A stretch of 64,000 nucleotides of DNA from Actinophytocola xinjiangensis (GTDB lineage Bacteria > Actinomycetota > Actinomycetes > Mycobacteriales > Pseudonocardiaceae): assembly GCF_001921215.1 (NCBI RefSeq), contig NZ_MSIF01000006.1, positions 1 to 64,000 on the forward strand, written 5' to 3'. The number at the start of each line of letters is the position of its first letter. The stretch's first letter is position 1. Both the position numbers and the translations under genes were made by a program. This document shows, piece after piece, positions 8,272-17,190 of the stretch. The notes beneath the pieces are model-generated. The model saw nothing but the letters and a program-made list of their open reading frames with translations, made no database searches and was not told the origin of the DNA.

Positions 8272-9210
8272 ATGCGCGCGGACCGCCTGGTGGCGACCCT
8301 TCTGTTCCTGCAGTCCCGTGGTCGGGTGACCGCGGCCGAGGTCGCCGAGGAGCTGGAGATCTCGGTGGCCACGGCCCGCCGCGACCTGGAGGCGCTGTCG
8401 ACGGCCGGTATCCCGGTCTATCCGCAGCCTGGCAGGGGCGGCGGCTGGTCGCTGGTCGGCGGCGCGCGCACGGACCTCAGTGGCCTGACCTCGACGGAGG
8501 CTCAGGCGCTGTTCCTGCTGGTGGGTCCGGCGGCGGCGGTGGCGCCGGAGGCGAAGGCGGCGCTGCGCAAGCTGGTGGCGGCACTCCCCCGCACCTTCCG
8601 GGAGGACGCGGCGGCGGCGGCCAGCGCGGTGGTCATCGACTCGGCGCGGTGGGGTGATCCGGTGACGCCCCGGCCCGAGTTGGTGGCGCGGTTGCAGAAC
8701 GCGGTGGTGCGGCGGCTCAGGGTGCGGTTCTCCTACGCCAGCAAGGGAAAGCCGGCCCAGCGGCGGGTGGTGGATCCGTGGGGGCTGGTCGACAAGGACG
8801 ACTCCTGGTATCTGATCGCGGGGACCGAGCGTGGTCGGCGGACGTTCCGGGTGGACCGGATCAGCGGCGCCGAGGTGACCGACGAGCCGGCGTCGCGGCC
8901 GGCGGAGTTCGATCTGGACGCGGCCTGGCGGGAGGTGGTGGCGCGGGTCGAGGACGGGCAGCGGGCGTGTACGGCGGTGGTGCGGGTGCCGGCGCGGCTG
9001 GTCAGTGTGCTGCGCCGGCAGTTCGGCCAGCACTGTGTGGTGGTCGAGGAGCGGGACGGGGTGGCGACGGTGCGGGTGTCGGCGCCGGCGCCGGTGATGG
9101 TGGCCCAGCATCTGGCGGGGTGGGGTGCGGGGCTGGAGGTGGTGGAGTCGGACGCGGTGCGGGCGGAGTTGGCGCGGATCGGGCGCGAGTTGGCGGGACT
9201 GTACGGGTGA
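8272..9210 (+). CDS. WYL-domain transcriptional regulator with N-terminal HTH
   Basis: The product is 312 residues. An N-terminal DeoR/HTH_11 helix-turn-helix (VTAAEVAEELEISVATARRD) is followed by a WYL sensor domain (VVDPWGLVDKDDSWYLIAGT, then RTFRVDRI) and a WCX-like C-terminus. WYL proteins bind nucleotide-like or DNA ligands and regulate nearby genes. It is transcribed away from the VOC gene, so the 89-bp intergenic region is the likely operator. The stop TGA abuts directly the complementary stop of the next, convergent gene (TGATCA), leaving no spacer. Confidence 0.88.
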   Translation: MRADRLVATLLFLQSRGRVTAAEVAEELEISVATARRDLEALSTAGIPVYPQPGRGGGWSLVGGARTDLSGLTSTEAQALFLLVGPAAAVAPEAKAALRKLVAALPRTFREDAAAAASAVVIDSARWGDPVTPRPELVARLQNAVVRRLRVRFSYASKGKPAQRRVVDPWGLVDKDDSWYLIAGTERGRRTFRVDRISGAEVTDEPASRPAEFDLDAAWREVVARVEDGQRACTAVVRVPARLVSVLRRQFGQHCVVVEERDGVATVRVSAPAPVMVAQHLAGWGAGLEVVESDAVRAELARIGRELAGLYG

Positions 9211-10956
9211 TCAGGTGTTGCCGTGCCAGGAGCGCCACAGGTCCTCGTACGCTCCCCCGGCGCGGACGAGGTCGTGGTGGCTGCCGAGTTCGGTGATCCG
9301 GCCGTCGGCCATGACGGCGACCCGGTCGGCGTGGTGGGCGGTGTGCAGCCGGTGGGCGATGGCGATGACGGTGCGTCCGGACAGGACGGCGGCCATGGCG
9401 CGTTCGGCGTGGCGGGCGGTGGTGGGGTCGAGCAGGGCGGTGGCCTCGTCGAGGACGACGGTGTGGGGGTCGGCGAGCACGACTCTGGCGAGGGCGAGTT
9501 GTTGGGCCTGGGCGGAGTCGAGGGAGTCGGTGCCGGCGCCGAGTTCGGTGTCCAGGCCGGCGGGCAGGGTGTGGATCCAGTCGGCGTCCACGGCGGTGAG
9601 CGCGGTGTGGAGTTGGGTGTCGGTGGCGGTGGGGGCGGCGATGGTGAGGTTGTCGCGGACGGTGCCGATGAACACGTGGTGTTCCTGGGTGACGAGCACG
9701 ATGCGGCGGCGGAGTTCGTCGGGGGTGAGGTCGGTGACGGGGACGCCGCCGACGGTGACGCGGCCGGCGTGGGGTGCGTCGACGCCGGCGAGCAGGCGGC
9801 CGAGGGTGGACTTGCCGGCGCCGGAGGGCCCGACGATGGCCAGCCGCTCCCCCGGTCTGACGGCGAGGTCGACATCGTGCAGGACGTCGCGGCCGGTGGG
9901 GCTGTAGGCGTAGCGCACGCCGGTGACCTCGATGCGGTCGTCGGTGGGGGTGCCGCCGGGTGGTGGGGTGCCGGCGGCGTCGGCGATGCCCTTGACCCGG
10001 GCCATGGAGGCGGTGGCGCGTTGGATGTTCTCGATGTACATGAGGATGCCGGTGAGCGGGTCGGCGAGTTGGAGGGTGTAGAGGGCGGCGGTGACGGCGG
10101 CGCCGAGGGTGGTGAGGTCGTTGCCGTGGAGCAGTCCGCCGGTGAGCAGGACGAGGCAGGCGGCGAGGATGTGGGAGAAGTCGAGGGCGGGGAACAGCAC
10201 GCTGCGCAGGAACAGGGTGCGCACGCGGGTGCGGTGGGCGTGGCCGACGCGGTCGTCGCCGGCGCGGACGCGGTGGCGGTGCAGGGCGAACGCCTCGACG
10301 GTGCGGGCGCCTTCGGCGGTGGCGGCGAGGGTTTCGGACATGTCGGAGTTGGCGGTGCCCTCGGCGAGGTAGGCGTCGCGGGCGCGGCGCAGGTACCAGC
10401 GGGTGGCCCACCAGAGGCTGGCGATGCCGGTGAGGGCGGCGAGGCCGAACAGGGGGTGGACGACGGTGATGGCGGTCAGGACGAACAGGGTCTGGAGGGC
10501 GCCGACGAACACCTCGGGGGCGGCGTCGCGCAGGGCGGCGCCGATGGTGGCGATGTCGGCGGTGGTGCGGGCCATGAGGTCGCCGGTGCCGGCGCGTTCG
10601 ACGACGCCGGTGGGCAGGGCGAGGGTGCGGTCGACGAACTCCTCGCGCAGGCGGGCGAGGGCGCGTTCGGCGAAGCGGTGGGCGAGGTAGCGGGCGAGGC
10701 GGGTGAGCACGATGGTGGCGAGCGCGAAGGCGAGGATGCCCAGGGCGAGCAGGTCGACGGTGCCCAGGGCGGGGTGGCCGGCTTCGACGTGGTTGACGAT
10801 GCGGCCGATGAGCCAGGGTGCGCCGAGGCCGGCGGCGGCGGCCAGGGCGGCGGTGAGCAGGACGAGCGCGGCGCCGGTGGGGTCGGTGCGGACGAGGTGG
10901 GTGTGGGCGCGGCGGACCTCGGCGCGGGAGGCGACGGGCAGTGGGTAGCTGCTCAC
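9211..10956 (-). CDS. ABC exporter half-transporter, catalytically competent half
   Basis: The product is 581 residues: a six-helix transmembrane domain followed by a nucleotide-binding domain. Walker A GPSGAGKST, Q-loop VTQEHH, Walker B VVLDEATALLD and switch His IAHRLHT are intact. The ABC signature is degenerate: LDSAQ instead of LSGGQ. This pairs exactly with the defects of the partner gene upstream, so the two form a heterodimer with a single working ATP site. GTG start, overlapping the partner's stop by 4 bp. Substrate unknown. Such heterodimers export drugs, peptides or lipids, or import siderophores. Confidence 0.9.
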   Translation of the reverse strand: MSSYPLPVASRAEVRRAHTHLVRTDPTGAALVLLTAALAAAAGLGAPWLIGRIVNHVEAGHPALGTVDLLALGILAFALATIVLTRLARYLAHRFAERALARLREEFVDRTLALPTGVVERAGTGDLMARTTADIATIGAALRDAAPEVFVGALQTLFVLTAITVVHPLFGLAALTGIASLWWATRWYLRRARDAYLAEGTANSDMSETLAATAEGARTVEAFALHRHRVRAGDDRVGHAHRTRVRTLFLRSVLFPALDFSHILAACLVLLTGGLLHGNDLTTLGAAVTAALYTLQLADPLTGILMYIENIQRATASMARVKGIADAAGTPPPGGTPTDDRIEVTGVRYAYSPTGRDVLHDVDLAVRPGERLAIVGPSGAGKSTLGRLLAGVDAPHAGRVTVGGVPVTDLTPDELRRRIVLVTQEHHVFIGTVRDNLTIAAPTATDTQLHTALTAVDADWIHTLPAGLDTELGAGTDSLDSAQAQQLALARVVLADPHTVVLDEATALLDPTTARHAERAMAAVLSGRTVIAIAHRLHTAHHADRVAVMADGRITELGSHHDLVRAGGAYEDLWRSWHGNT

Positions 10957-12764
10957 CTGGCGGGTTCCTCGTCGGCGGTGTCCAGGTCGGTGTCCAGGTC
11001 GGTGTCCAGGTCGGTGTGCGGGTCGGTGTGCGGGTCCTCGCCGCGGTGGACCAGGGCGCGGTAGCCGGGTTCGGTGTCGAGCAGGTCGTGGTGGCGGCCG
11101 GTGGCGGCGATGCGCCCGCCGGCGAGGTAGGCGACGCGGTCGGCGCGGTCGGCCAGCAGCGGTGAGGTGCCGACGATGACGGTGGTGCGGCGGCGTGGGT
11201 GGTGGTGGCGTGGGTGGTGGTGGCGGTGGTCGCGCAGGCGGGCGGCGACGGCGGCTTCGGTGTGGGCGTCGACGGCGGAGGTGGGTTCGACGAGGATGAG
11301 GATCTCGGGGTCGGCGAGCAGGGCGCGGGCCAGGCGCAGGCGTTGGCGTTGGCCGCCGGACAGGTCGCGGCCCTGGGTGTCGACGGGTGAGTCGAGGCCG
11401 GCGGGCAGGCCGGTGATGATCTCGCTGGCGGCGGCGGTGTGGAGGGCGTGGTGGACGGCGTCGTCGGTGACGGCGGTGTGGCCGGTGGTGAGGGTTTCGC
11501 GCAGGGCGCCGGCGAACAGGTGGGCGTCGTTGTCGGCGACGAGGATGCGGCGGCGGACCTCGGTGGCGGGCATGGCGGTCAGGGGCGCGCCGCCCCAGGT
11601 GGTGTCGGAGCGGGTGTAGCGGCCGAGGCGGTCGGTGAGGGCGAGGGCGTCGGCGGGGTGGTCGGGGGCGATGAGGAGCAGCTCCCCCGGGTTGACGGTG
11701 AGCCCGGTGGTGGGGTCGTGCAGGGGCGCGGGGTCGGGTGGGCAGGCGGCGGTGGCGTGGTCGTCGATGGTGGGGCGCAGGGTGAGGACGCGGGTGACGC
11801 GGCGGGCGGCGACCAAGCCCCGGCTGATGTCCTGGGCGCCTTCGATGAGGAACCAGATGGGGGTGGTGAGCATGGCGACGTAGCCGTAGACGGCGACGAG
11901 TTCACCGATGGTGATCTGGCCGGTGGCGGCCAGGCGGGCGCCGAGCCAGGTGACGAGGGCGAGGAACACCATGGGCAGGCCGACGGAGATGGCCTGGATC
12001 CAGCTGGCGACGGCACCGACGCGGTAGCCCGTGACGCGCAGGTGGTGGGATTCGTGGTGGTAGCGGCGGGCGAAGCGGTCCTTGCCGCCGATGCCGCACA
12101 GCACGCGGAGGCCGGCGACGATGTCGCCGGCGCGGGCGGTGAGCGCGCCCTGGTGGTCGCGGTAGACGGTTTCGGTGGCGCGCAGGCGGTTGAGCATGGG
12201 CAGTAGGGCGAGCAGCAGGCCGGGGACGCCGATGACGACGATGAGGGCGAGCGGGGTGGAGATGTCGAGGAGCAGGACGGTGACGACGACGTAGCTGACG
12301 ATGGCGCCGATGCCGGGTCCGGTGGTGGTCATGGTGCGCATGACGCGGTCGAGGTCGGCGGCGCCGATGCTGACGACCTCGCCGGAAGTGACGCGGCGGG
12401 GCAGTTCGGCGCCGACGGCGACGGCGTGGCGGATGACGACCTGGACGGTGCGGAAGCCGGCGTCGAGGCGCACGAAGGTCATGGTGCGGTGGCGTGCGAC
12501 GCCGATGGCGGCGTTGAGGGCGCCGGCGAGCAGCAGCGCGGCGGTCCAGACGGTGAGCATGGTGGTGTCGCGGGGCTGCAGGCCGTCGTCGATGGCGTGG
12601 GCGAGCAGGTAGGGCGGGACGACCATGCCGATCATCCAGGTGCTGCCGAAGAGGAAGCCGAGGGCGACCCGTCCGGGCTGTTTGCGGATGAGCCACAGCA
12701 GGTAGCGGCCTGGTCCGCGTGCGTCGGGGGTGCCCGGGTCGGCGTGCGGGACCGTCAGGCGCAT
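10953..12764 (-). CDS. ABC exporter half-transporter with degenerate ATPase domain
   Basis: The product is 603 residues, with a transmembrane domain and a nucleotide-binding domain. The Walker A region reads LLLIAPDHPADALAL and has lost the Gly-Lys-Ser/Thr core. Walker B reads ILILVEPTS, with Asp replaced by Val. The Q-loop Gln and the switch His (VGTSPLL) are absent. The signature DLSGGQRQRL is perfect. It can therefore complete the partner's ATP site but not hydrolyse in its own. It also carries a His/Arg-rich run around the end of the domain and a C-terminal tail of repeated Asp-Leu-Asp-Thr units. ATG start. Divergent from the sucrase-like gene. Confidence 0.9.
   Translation of the reverse strand: MRLTVPHADPGTPDARGPGRYLLWLIRKQPGRVALGFLFGSTWMIGMVVPPYLLAHAIDDGLQPRDTTMLTVWTAALLLAGALNAAIGVARHRTMTFVRLDAGFRTVQVVIRHAVAVGAELPRRVTSGEVVSIGAADLDRVMRTMTTTGPGIGAIVSYVVVTVLLLDISTPLALIVVIGVPGLLLALLPMLNRLRATETVYRDHQGALTARAGDIVAGLRVLCGIGGKDRFARRYHHESHHLRVTGYRVGAVASWIQAISVGLPMVFLALVTWLGARLAATGQITIGELVAVYGYVAMLTTPIWFLIEGAQDISRGLVAARRVTRVLTLRPTIDDHATAACPPDPAPLHDPTTGLTVNPGELLLIAPDHPADALALTDRLGRYTRSDTTWGGAPLTAMPATEVRRRILVADNDAHLFAGALRETLTTGHTAVTDDAVHHALHTAAASEIITGLPAGLDSPVDTQGRDLSGGQRQRLRLARALLADPEILILVEPTSAVDAHTEAAVAARLRDHRHHHPRHHHPRRRTTVIVGTSPLLADRADRVAYLAGGRIAATGRHHDLLDTEPGYRALVHRGEDPHTDPHTDLDTDLDTDLDTADEEPAR
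10980..11039 (-). repeat. 12-bp tandem repeat coding an acidic C-terminal tail
   Basis: Three exact copies of GTCCAGGTCGGT (plus strand) are followed by two variants beginning GTGCGGGTC. In the coding strand they give TD-L-D and TD-P-H units at the C-terminus of the ABC protein. In-frame 12-bp units can vary in number without frameshift. Confidence 0.85.
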
Positions 12765-12934
12765 GGTTTCACCCTAGGGACGGGGTGAATCGTTTTTTGG
12801 GTCTTTCGCCGCCAGCTGAGAGCGCAGGGTGACGGTTCGGGGACGGTCCGGGGCGGTTCGAACGACGGTGGGCAGCGTCTGGCTGGGATCCGGGTCGACG
12901 GCGCTCGGGTGCGGGGGCGGGTCGTGAGAGTCTG

Positions 12935-13873
12935 GTGTGGATGGACATGTCACGCTGCTCGGCGGTGGCCGAGGTGTTGGGTGAGCCGCTGGCCGGGACG
13001 GCGGCGACCGCCCGGTCCTGGCTGTGTGTCGAGCAGCCGGGGCCGTGGGGTCGCGACGCGTTGTCGGCCAGTCATCTGGATCCGGGGGTGGCGGCCGAGT
13101 TGGGTCGGCTCACGGCGGGGACCGGGGTGCGGGTGGTGTTGATCCGCCGGCCCGGCAGTCATCCCGACCGGCATCGGCCGGTGCCCCAGCGGGTGTATCT
13201 GGCGCACACGGCGCCGGGGCGGACGTGGCTGGAGCGGGCGTCGGTGCACGATCCGAAGGAGTTGCTGGACCTGGATTTCGCGGCGGCCGGCGCGGGGACG
13301 CGCGGGTTGCTGGGTTCGGTGTCGGCCGATCCGCTGTTGTTGGTGTGTACGAACGGCCGCCGGGACGTGTGTTGTGCGGTGTTGGGTCGTCCGCTGGCGG
13401 CGGAGTTGGCGGGTTCGCACGGGGACGCGGTGTGGGAGTGCACGCACATCGGCGGGCATCGCCTGTCCCCCACCGCGGTGTTGTTGCCGACGGGCTACTC
13501 CTACGGGCGGCTGGACGCGGTGTCGGGGGCGCGGCTGCTCGAGGGCGGCGCGGCGGTGGTGACGGAGGGCTGTCGGGGGCGTTCGACGTGGCCGGTGGTC
13601 GGTCAGGTGGCGGAGTTGGCGGTGCGGGAGTCGACGGGGGTGGACTGTCCGGACGCGGTGGAGGTGGGCGCGGCGGTGGAGTCGCCGGGCGGGTGGGTGG
13701 TGCCGGTGTGGCACGAGGACGGCCGGTCGTGGCGGGTATTGGTGACCCAGCGGACGGTGGCCGAGTCGCGGCCGGCGAGCTGTGGGGCGGCGCCGACACC
13801 GGCGGTGGCGTTCGAGGTCGGGTCGGTGACAGCGGTGGGCGCCACCCACCGTTCGGTGAGCGGCGCCCGGTAG
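12935..13873 (+). CDS. Sucrase/ferredoxin-like (thioredoxin-fold 2Fe-2S) protein
   Basis: The product is 312 residues. It carries the Suc_Fer-like family pattern: VCTNGRRDVCCAVLGRPLA and then WECTHIGGHRLSPTAVLLP, whose Cys and His residues are placed to bind an iron-sulfur cluster in a thioredoxin-like fold. The biochemical role of the family is not established. The start is GTG 12935 or ATG 12941. A GAGAG site at 12926-12930 fits the second slightly better. It is divergent from the ABC exporter, with a 170-bp shared upstream region. Confidence 0.85.
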   Translation: MWMDMSRCSAVAEVLGEPLAGTAATARSWLCVEQPGPWGRDALSASHLDPGVAAELGRLTAGTGVRVVLIRRPGSHPDRHRPVPQRVYLAHTAPGRTWLERASVHDPKELLDLDFAAAGAGTRGLLGSVSADPLLLVCTNGRRDVCCAVLGRPLAAELAGSHGDAVWECTHIGGHRLSPTAVLLPTGYSYGRLDAVSGARLLEGGAAVVTEGCRGRSTWPVVGQVAELAVRESTGVDCPDAVEVGAAVESPGGWVVPVWHEDGRSWRVLVTQRTVAESRPASCGAAPTPAVAFEVGSVTAVGATHRSVSGAR

Positions 13874-13907
13874 CGGATTCTCAGTAGCGGATTCCTCAGT
13901 AGCGGGG
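13870..13907. repeat. Tandem 14-15-bp repeat across a stop codon
   Basis: Units GTAGCGGATTCTCA, GTAGCGGATTCCTCA and a truncated GTAGCGGGG follow one another at the convergent junction of the sucrase-like and SPFH genes. The SPFH stop codon lies inside the second unit. Confidence 0.8.
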
Positions 13908-15212
13908 CGGTTCGTCGGACAGTTCGGTCGACTCCGGCGGGCGGCCGTGGGGGCCGTCGGGGCGCGGCGCCGGCCGGGGTGTCGGGCCCGGGGTGGGGTT
14001 GGGCGCGGGGGTGCGCTGGGTGGGGGCGTCGACGACCGGTTCTGGCTGGTGCACCGGCTGCGGGGGTTGGGCGGCGGCGAGCGCGGGCGGCCCGGCGGGC
14101 TTGACGCCCGCGAGCGGGCTGGGGACCTCCTGGCGGGCGACCGCTTCGGCCTCGCGGACGGCCTGGGCGACCTTGGGGTCGGTGGAGGTGTCGAACCAGG
14201 AGGCGATCTCGTCGTCGTCCTGCTCGGGGTTGGCGGGCGGTTCGTAGGCGGGCGGTTCGTAGCGGAAGACGCCGTCGTCGCCGGGGGCGCCGAGGGTGCG
14301 GGCGAAGCCTTCGAGGGCCTTGCCGAAGTCGTTGGGCAGCATCCAGACCTTGTTGGCGTCGCCCTGCGCCATCTGCGGGAGGGTCTGCAGGTACTGGTAG
14401 GCGAGGACCTCGGGGGTCGGCTTGCCGGCCTTGATGGCGTCGAAGACCTTCTCGATGGCTTTGGCCTGGCCCTGGGCCTGGAGGTAGCGGGCGGCGCGTT
14501 CACCCTGGGCGCGCAGGATGCGGGACTGGCGTTCACCCTCGGAGGCGAGGATGGCGGCCTGCTTGGCGCCCTCGGCGGACAGGATCTGGCTCTGCTTCTG
14601 GCCTTCCGCGGTCTTGATGGCGGCCTCGCGGGTGCCTTCGGCGGTGAGGATCATGGCGCGCTTCTCGCGGTCGGCGCGCATCTGCTTCTCCATCGAGTCC
14701 TGAATGGACGGTGGCGGGTCGATGGCCTTCAGTTCGACGCGGGCCACGCGGATGCCCCAGCGGCCGGTGGCCTCGTCGAGCACGCCGCGCAGCTGACCGT
14801 TGATGGAGTCGCGGGAGGTCAGGGTCTCCTCCAGGCTCATGCCACCGACGACGTTGCGCAGGGTCGTGGTGGTGAGCTGCTCGACGCCGATGATGTAGTC
14901 GGAGATCTCGTAGACGGCGTCGCGCGGGTTGGTCACCTGGAAGTACACGACGGTGTCGATGGACACCGTCAGGTTGTCCTGGGTGATCACCGGCTGCGGC
15001 GGGAAGGAGACGACCTGCTCGCGGCGGTCGATCCTGGCGCGTACCCGGTCGAGGAACGGGACGAGGAAGTTCAGGCCGGGTTCGGCCACCGAGCGGAACC
15101 TGCCGAGCCGTTCGACGACCGCGGACTGGGCCTGCGGGATGACCAGGATGGACTTCACCACCACCGTGAGTACGAACAGCACCACGACGACGACGATGAT
15201 GAGGACTGTCAA
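13896..15212 (-). CDS. SPFH/Band 7 (stomatin-like, QmcA-type) membrane protein
   Basis: The product is 438 residues. One N-terminal hydrophobic helix (residues about 3-22, rich in Val/Ile/Leu) anchors the protein. The SPFH domain follows (SAVVERLGRF, GLNFLVPF, QDNLTVSIDTVVYFQV) and then a long Ala/Glu/Gln-rich coiled coil of repeated AEG(A/E) units typical of stomatins. The last 90 residues are Pro-rich and probably disordered. Stomatins form membrane rings and usually partner with NfeD proteins, and an NfeD-like gene lies just upstream. The start is TTG with GGAGG five bases before it. Confidence 0.9.
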   Translation of the reverse strand: MTVLIIVVVVVLFVLTVVVKSILVIPQAQSAVVERLGRFRSVAEPGLNFLVPFLDRVRARIDRREQVVSFPPQPVITQDNLTVSIDTVVYFQVTNPRDAVYEISDYIIGVEQLTTTTLRNVVGGMSLEETLTSRDSINGQLRGVLDEATGRWGIRVARVELKAIDPPPSIQDSMEKQMRADREKRAMILTAEGTREAAIKTAEGQKQSQILSAEGAKQAAILASEGERQSRILRAQGERAARYLQAQGQAKAIEKVFDAIKAGKPTPEVLAYQYLQTLPQMAQGDANKVWMLPNDFGKALEGFARTLGAPGDDGVFRYEPPAYEPPANPEQDDDEIASWFDTSTDPKVAQAVREAEAVARQEVPSPLAGVKPAGPPALAAAQPPQPVHQPEPVVDAPTQRTPAPNPTPGPTPRPAPRPDGPHGRPPESTELSDEPPRY

Positions 15213-15309
15213 CGTGCCTCCACTCCGGCTTTGGTTGGCGTGTCCTGGTGGACCCCCGGGCAGTAGATCACATGCACCACCCGTTCACCTGGTAACCGTA
15301 CGAATCGGG

Positions 15310-15735
15310 TCAGTCGGAGTCGGCGAGAACAACCGCGGTCGCTCCCGAGATCTCCACGATGGTGACCGCCGCTCCCGGCGAGATGGCCTTGTCGTCGAAC
15401 GCGCGCGCGGTCCACACGTCGCCGTCGAGACGGACCTGGCCGCCGGCCTGGTTGACCGTCGACAGCGCGACCGCCTTCTTGCCGATCAGCGCGTCGGCGT
15501 TGGTGCGCACCAGTTCGCCGTGCATCCGGCGTTTGAGCCACGGTCTGGCGAAGGTCACCAGGCCGATCGCGACGAGCGCGAACACCGCCGCGGCGACCAG
15601 CGAGTTGCCCGACACCCACTCGGTGCCCGCGCCGAACAGCGCGCCGACCCCGATCATCAACAGGAAGAAGTCCCCGGAGAGGACCTCGGCCGAGATCAGC
15701 GCGATCCCCCCGAGGAGCCAGAACACTGCGGCCAT
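15310..15735 (-). CDS. NfeD-like membrane protein
   Basis: The product is 141 residues. Two to three N-terminal transmembrane segments (FWLLGGIALISAEVL, FFLLMIGVGALFGAG, SLVAAAVFALVAIGLV) are followed by an OB-fold C-terminal domain (LIGKKAVALSTVNQAGGQVRLDGDVWTAR). This is the short NfeD type without a ClpP-like protease. NfeD and stomatin proteins act together in membrane quality control or raft organisation. It is upstream of, and in the same direction as, the SPFH gene with a 97-bp gap, so it is probably co-transcribed. Confidence 0.88.
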   Translation of the reverse strand: MAAVFWLLGGIALISAEVLSGDFFLLMIGVGALFGAGTEWVSGNSLVAAAVFALVAIGLVTFARPWLKRRMHGELVRTNADALIGKKAVALSTVNQAGGQVRLDGDVWTARAFDDKAISPGAAVTIVEISGATAVVLADSD

Positions 15736-15770
15736 GGCGCCATGATCTCACCAGGGACCGCGCCTGGTCA

Positions 15771-16580
15771 CTACTCCTCACCAGTGGTGACGAAGTCGAT
15801 CAGGCGTTCCACCGCGCCGATGAGCGGGGTTTCGAGGTCCTTGTAGTCGCGCACACCGGCCAGGACGCGTCGCCACCCGTCGGCGGGCTCGCCCCAGTTC
15901 AGGGCCTGGCAGATGCCGGTCTTCCAGTCCTGGCCGCGCGGGATGTCGGGCCAGGCGCGGATCCCGACCGACGCCGGCCGCACCGCCTGCCACACGTCCA
16001 CGTACGGGTGACCGGTGACCAACACGTTCGGGTCGCGGAGGGTGGTGACGATCCGGGATTCCTTGCTGCCGGCGACCAGGTGGTCGACCAGCACACCCAG
16101 CCGCCGGTGTGGCGCGGTGCCGAACCCGGCGACCAGTCCCGGCAGGTCGTCGATGCCGTGCAGCGGCTCCACCACCACGCCCTCCACGCGCAGGTCGTGG
16201 CCCCACACGCGTTCCACGAGCTCGGCGTCGTGGATGCCCTCGACCCACAGCCGGCCGGCGCGCGCGGTCCGCGCGGTGTGTCCCTCGACGCGGACCGACC
16301 CGGACGCGGACACGGTCGGTCCGGTGTCCGGTCTGGCGGTGGGCCGCACCAGGGTCACGGGGGCGCCGTCCACGAGGAACCCGGCGGGGGTCAGGGGGAA
16401 CAGCCGGTGGCGGCCGTGCCGGTCCTCGAGCACGACGTTGCCCTGCTCGAACCGGATCACCGCGCCGCAGAACCCGCTCGCCGGGTCCTCGACCACCAGT
16501 CCGCGCTCGGCCACCACCTCGGGCACCGCGCGCCGAGGTTTGCGGGACAGGACATCGCCGCCGTACCGGTCGTCAGCCAC
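15771..16580 (-). CDS. DUF3097 family protein
   Basis: The product is 269 residues. The N-terminus SRKPRRAVPEVVAERGLVVED and the central blocks VEGIHDAELVERVWGHDLRVEGVVVEPLHGIDDL and WPDIPRGQDWKTGICQ match the actinobacterial DUF3097 family as I know it. The central block looks like a small TOPRIM-type fold, but no catalytic role is proven. GTG start. Its upstream region is shared with the divergent ECF sigma gene. Confidence 0.8.
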   Translation of the reverse strand: MADDRYGGDVLSRKPRRAVPEVVAERGLVVEDPASGFCGAVIRFEQGNVVLEDRHGRHRLFPLTPAGFLVDGAPVTLVRPTARPDTGPTVSASGSVRVEGHTARTARAGRLWVEGIHDAELVERVWGHDLRVEGVVVEPLHGIDDLPGLVAGFGTAPHRRLGVLVDHLVAGSKESRIVTTLRDPNVLVTGHPYVDVWQAVRPASVGIRAWPDIPRGQDWKTGICQALNWGEPADGWRRVLAGVRDYKDLETPLIGAVERLIDFVTTGEE

Positions 16581-16616
16581 GGGCGGGACCCTATCGATCG
16601 TCCGGGTGAAAATTCC

Positions 16617-16643
16617 GGAATCCGCCCGTCGGAGTGTCGCGTC
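16617..16643 (+). promoter_or_regulatory. Candidate ECF-type promoter of the sigma factor gene
   Basis: GGAAT at 16617-16621 and CGTC at 16640-16643 are separated by 18 bp. This resembles the GGAAC/CGTC elements read by ECF sigma factors, although the spacer is one or two bases longer than usual. It ends 20 bp before the GTG start, so autoregulation with a short leader is possible. Confidence 0.4.
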
Positions 16644-16662
16644 CCGGGACGACCATAGGGAC

Positions 16663-17190
16663 GTGAACGCGCCACGCGCGCGGCCCGACCCGGCGTTGGG
16701 GCTGCTGGAGCTCTACGAGGAGGCGTTGCCGCACGTCTACGGCTACCTGCTGGCCCGCTGCCGCGACGCCGCGCTGGCCGAGGACCTCACCGCGGAGACC
16801 TTCCTGGCGGCGGTGGCGTCGGTCCGCGCGCCCGACGCGGCGGCATCGGTCACGGCACCGTCGGTGCCGTGGCTGATCGGTGTCGCCCGGCACAAGCTCG
16901 CCGACCACTGGCGTCGCGTCGCCCGCGAGGAACGCGGACTGCGGCGCCTGGACGGTGAACCGGAGCCGGTGACCGACCCGTGGGAGACCACGCTGGACGC
17001 GATCCGCGCCCGCGCGGTGCTCGACCGGCTCGGCGCCCACCACCGCTCGGCGCTGACCCTGCGTTACCTCGACGGGTTGGCGGTGCCCGAGGTGGCGCGG
17101 GTGCTGGGCCGGACCGTGCACGCCACCGAGGCGTTGCTGGTTCGGGCGCGGGCGGCGTTCCGCCGCGAGTACCAGGGAGGTTCGCCGTGA
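16663..17190 (+). CDS. ECF RNA polymerase sigma factor
   Basis: The product is 175 residues. Region 2 (YEEALPHVYGYLLARCRDAALAEDLTAETFLAA) and region 4 (HHRSALTLRYLDGLAVPEVARVLGRTVHATEALLVRARAAFR) are both recognisable, and the short linker contains VPWLIGVARHKLADHWRR. GTG start at 16663. The stop overlaps the next gene's GTG (GTGA). No anti-sigma factor with a zinc motif is adjacent. The partner is instead a VOC protein with a charged N-terminal leader, which may be the regulatory partner. Confidence 0.88.
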   Translation: MNAPRARPDPALGLLELYEEALPHVYGYLLARCRDAALAEDLTAETFLAAVASVRAPDAAASVTAPSVPWLIGVARHKLADHWRRVAREERGLRRLDGEPEPVTDPWETTLDAIRARAVLDRLGAHHRSALTLRYLDGLAVPEVARVLGRTVHATEALLVRARAAFRREYQGGSP

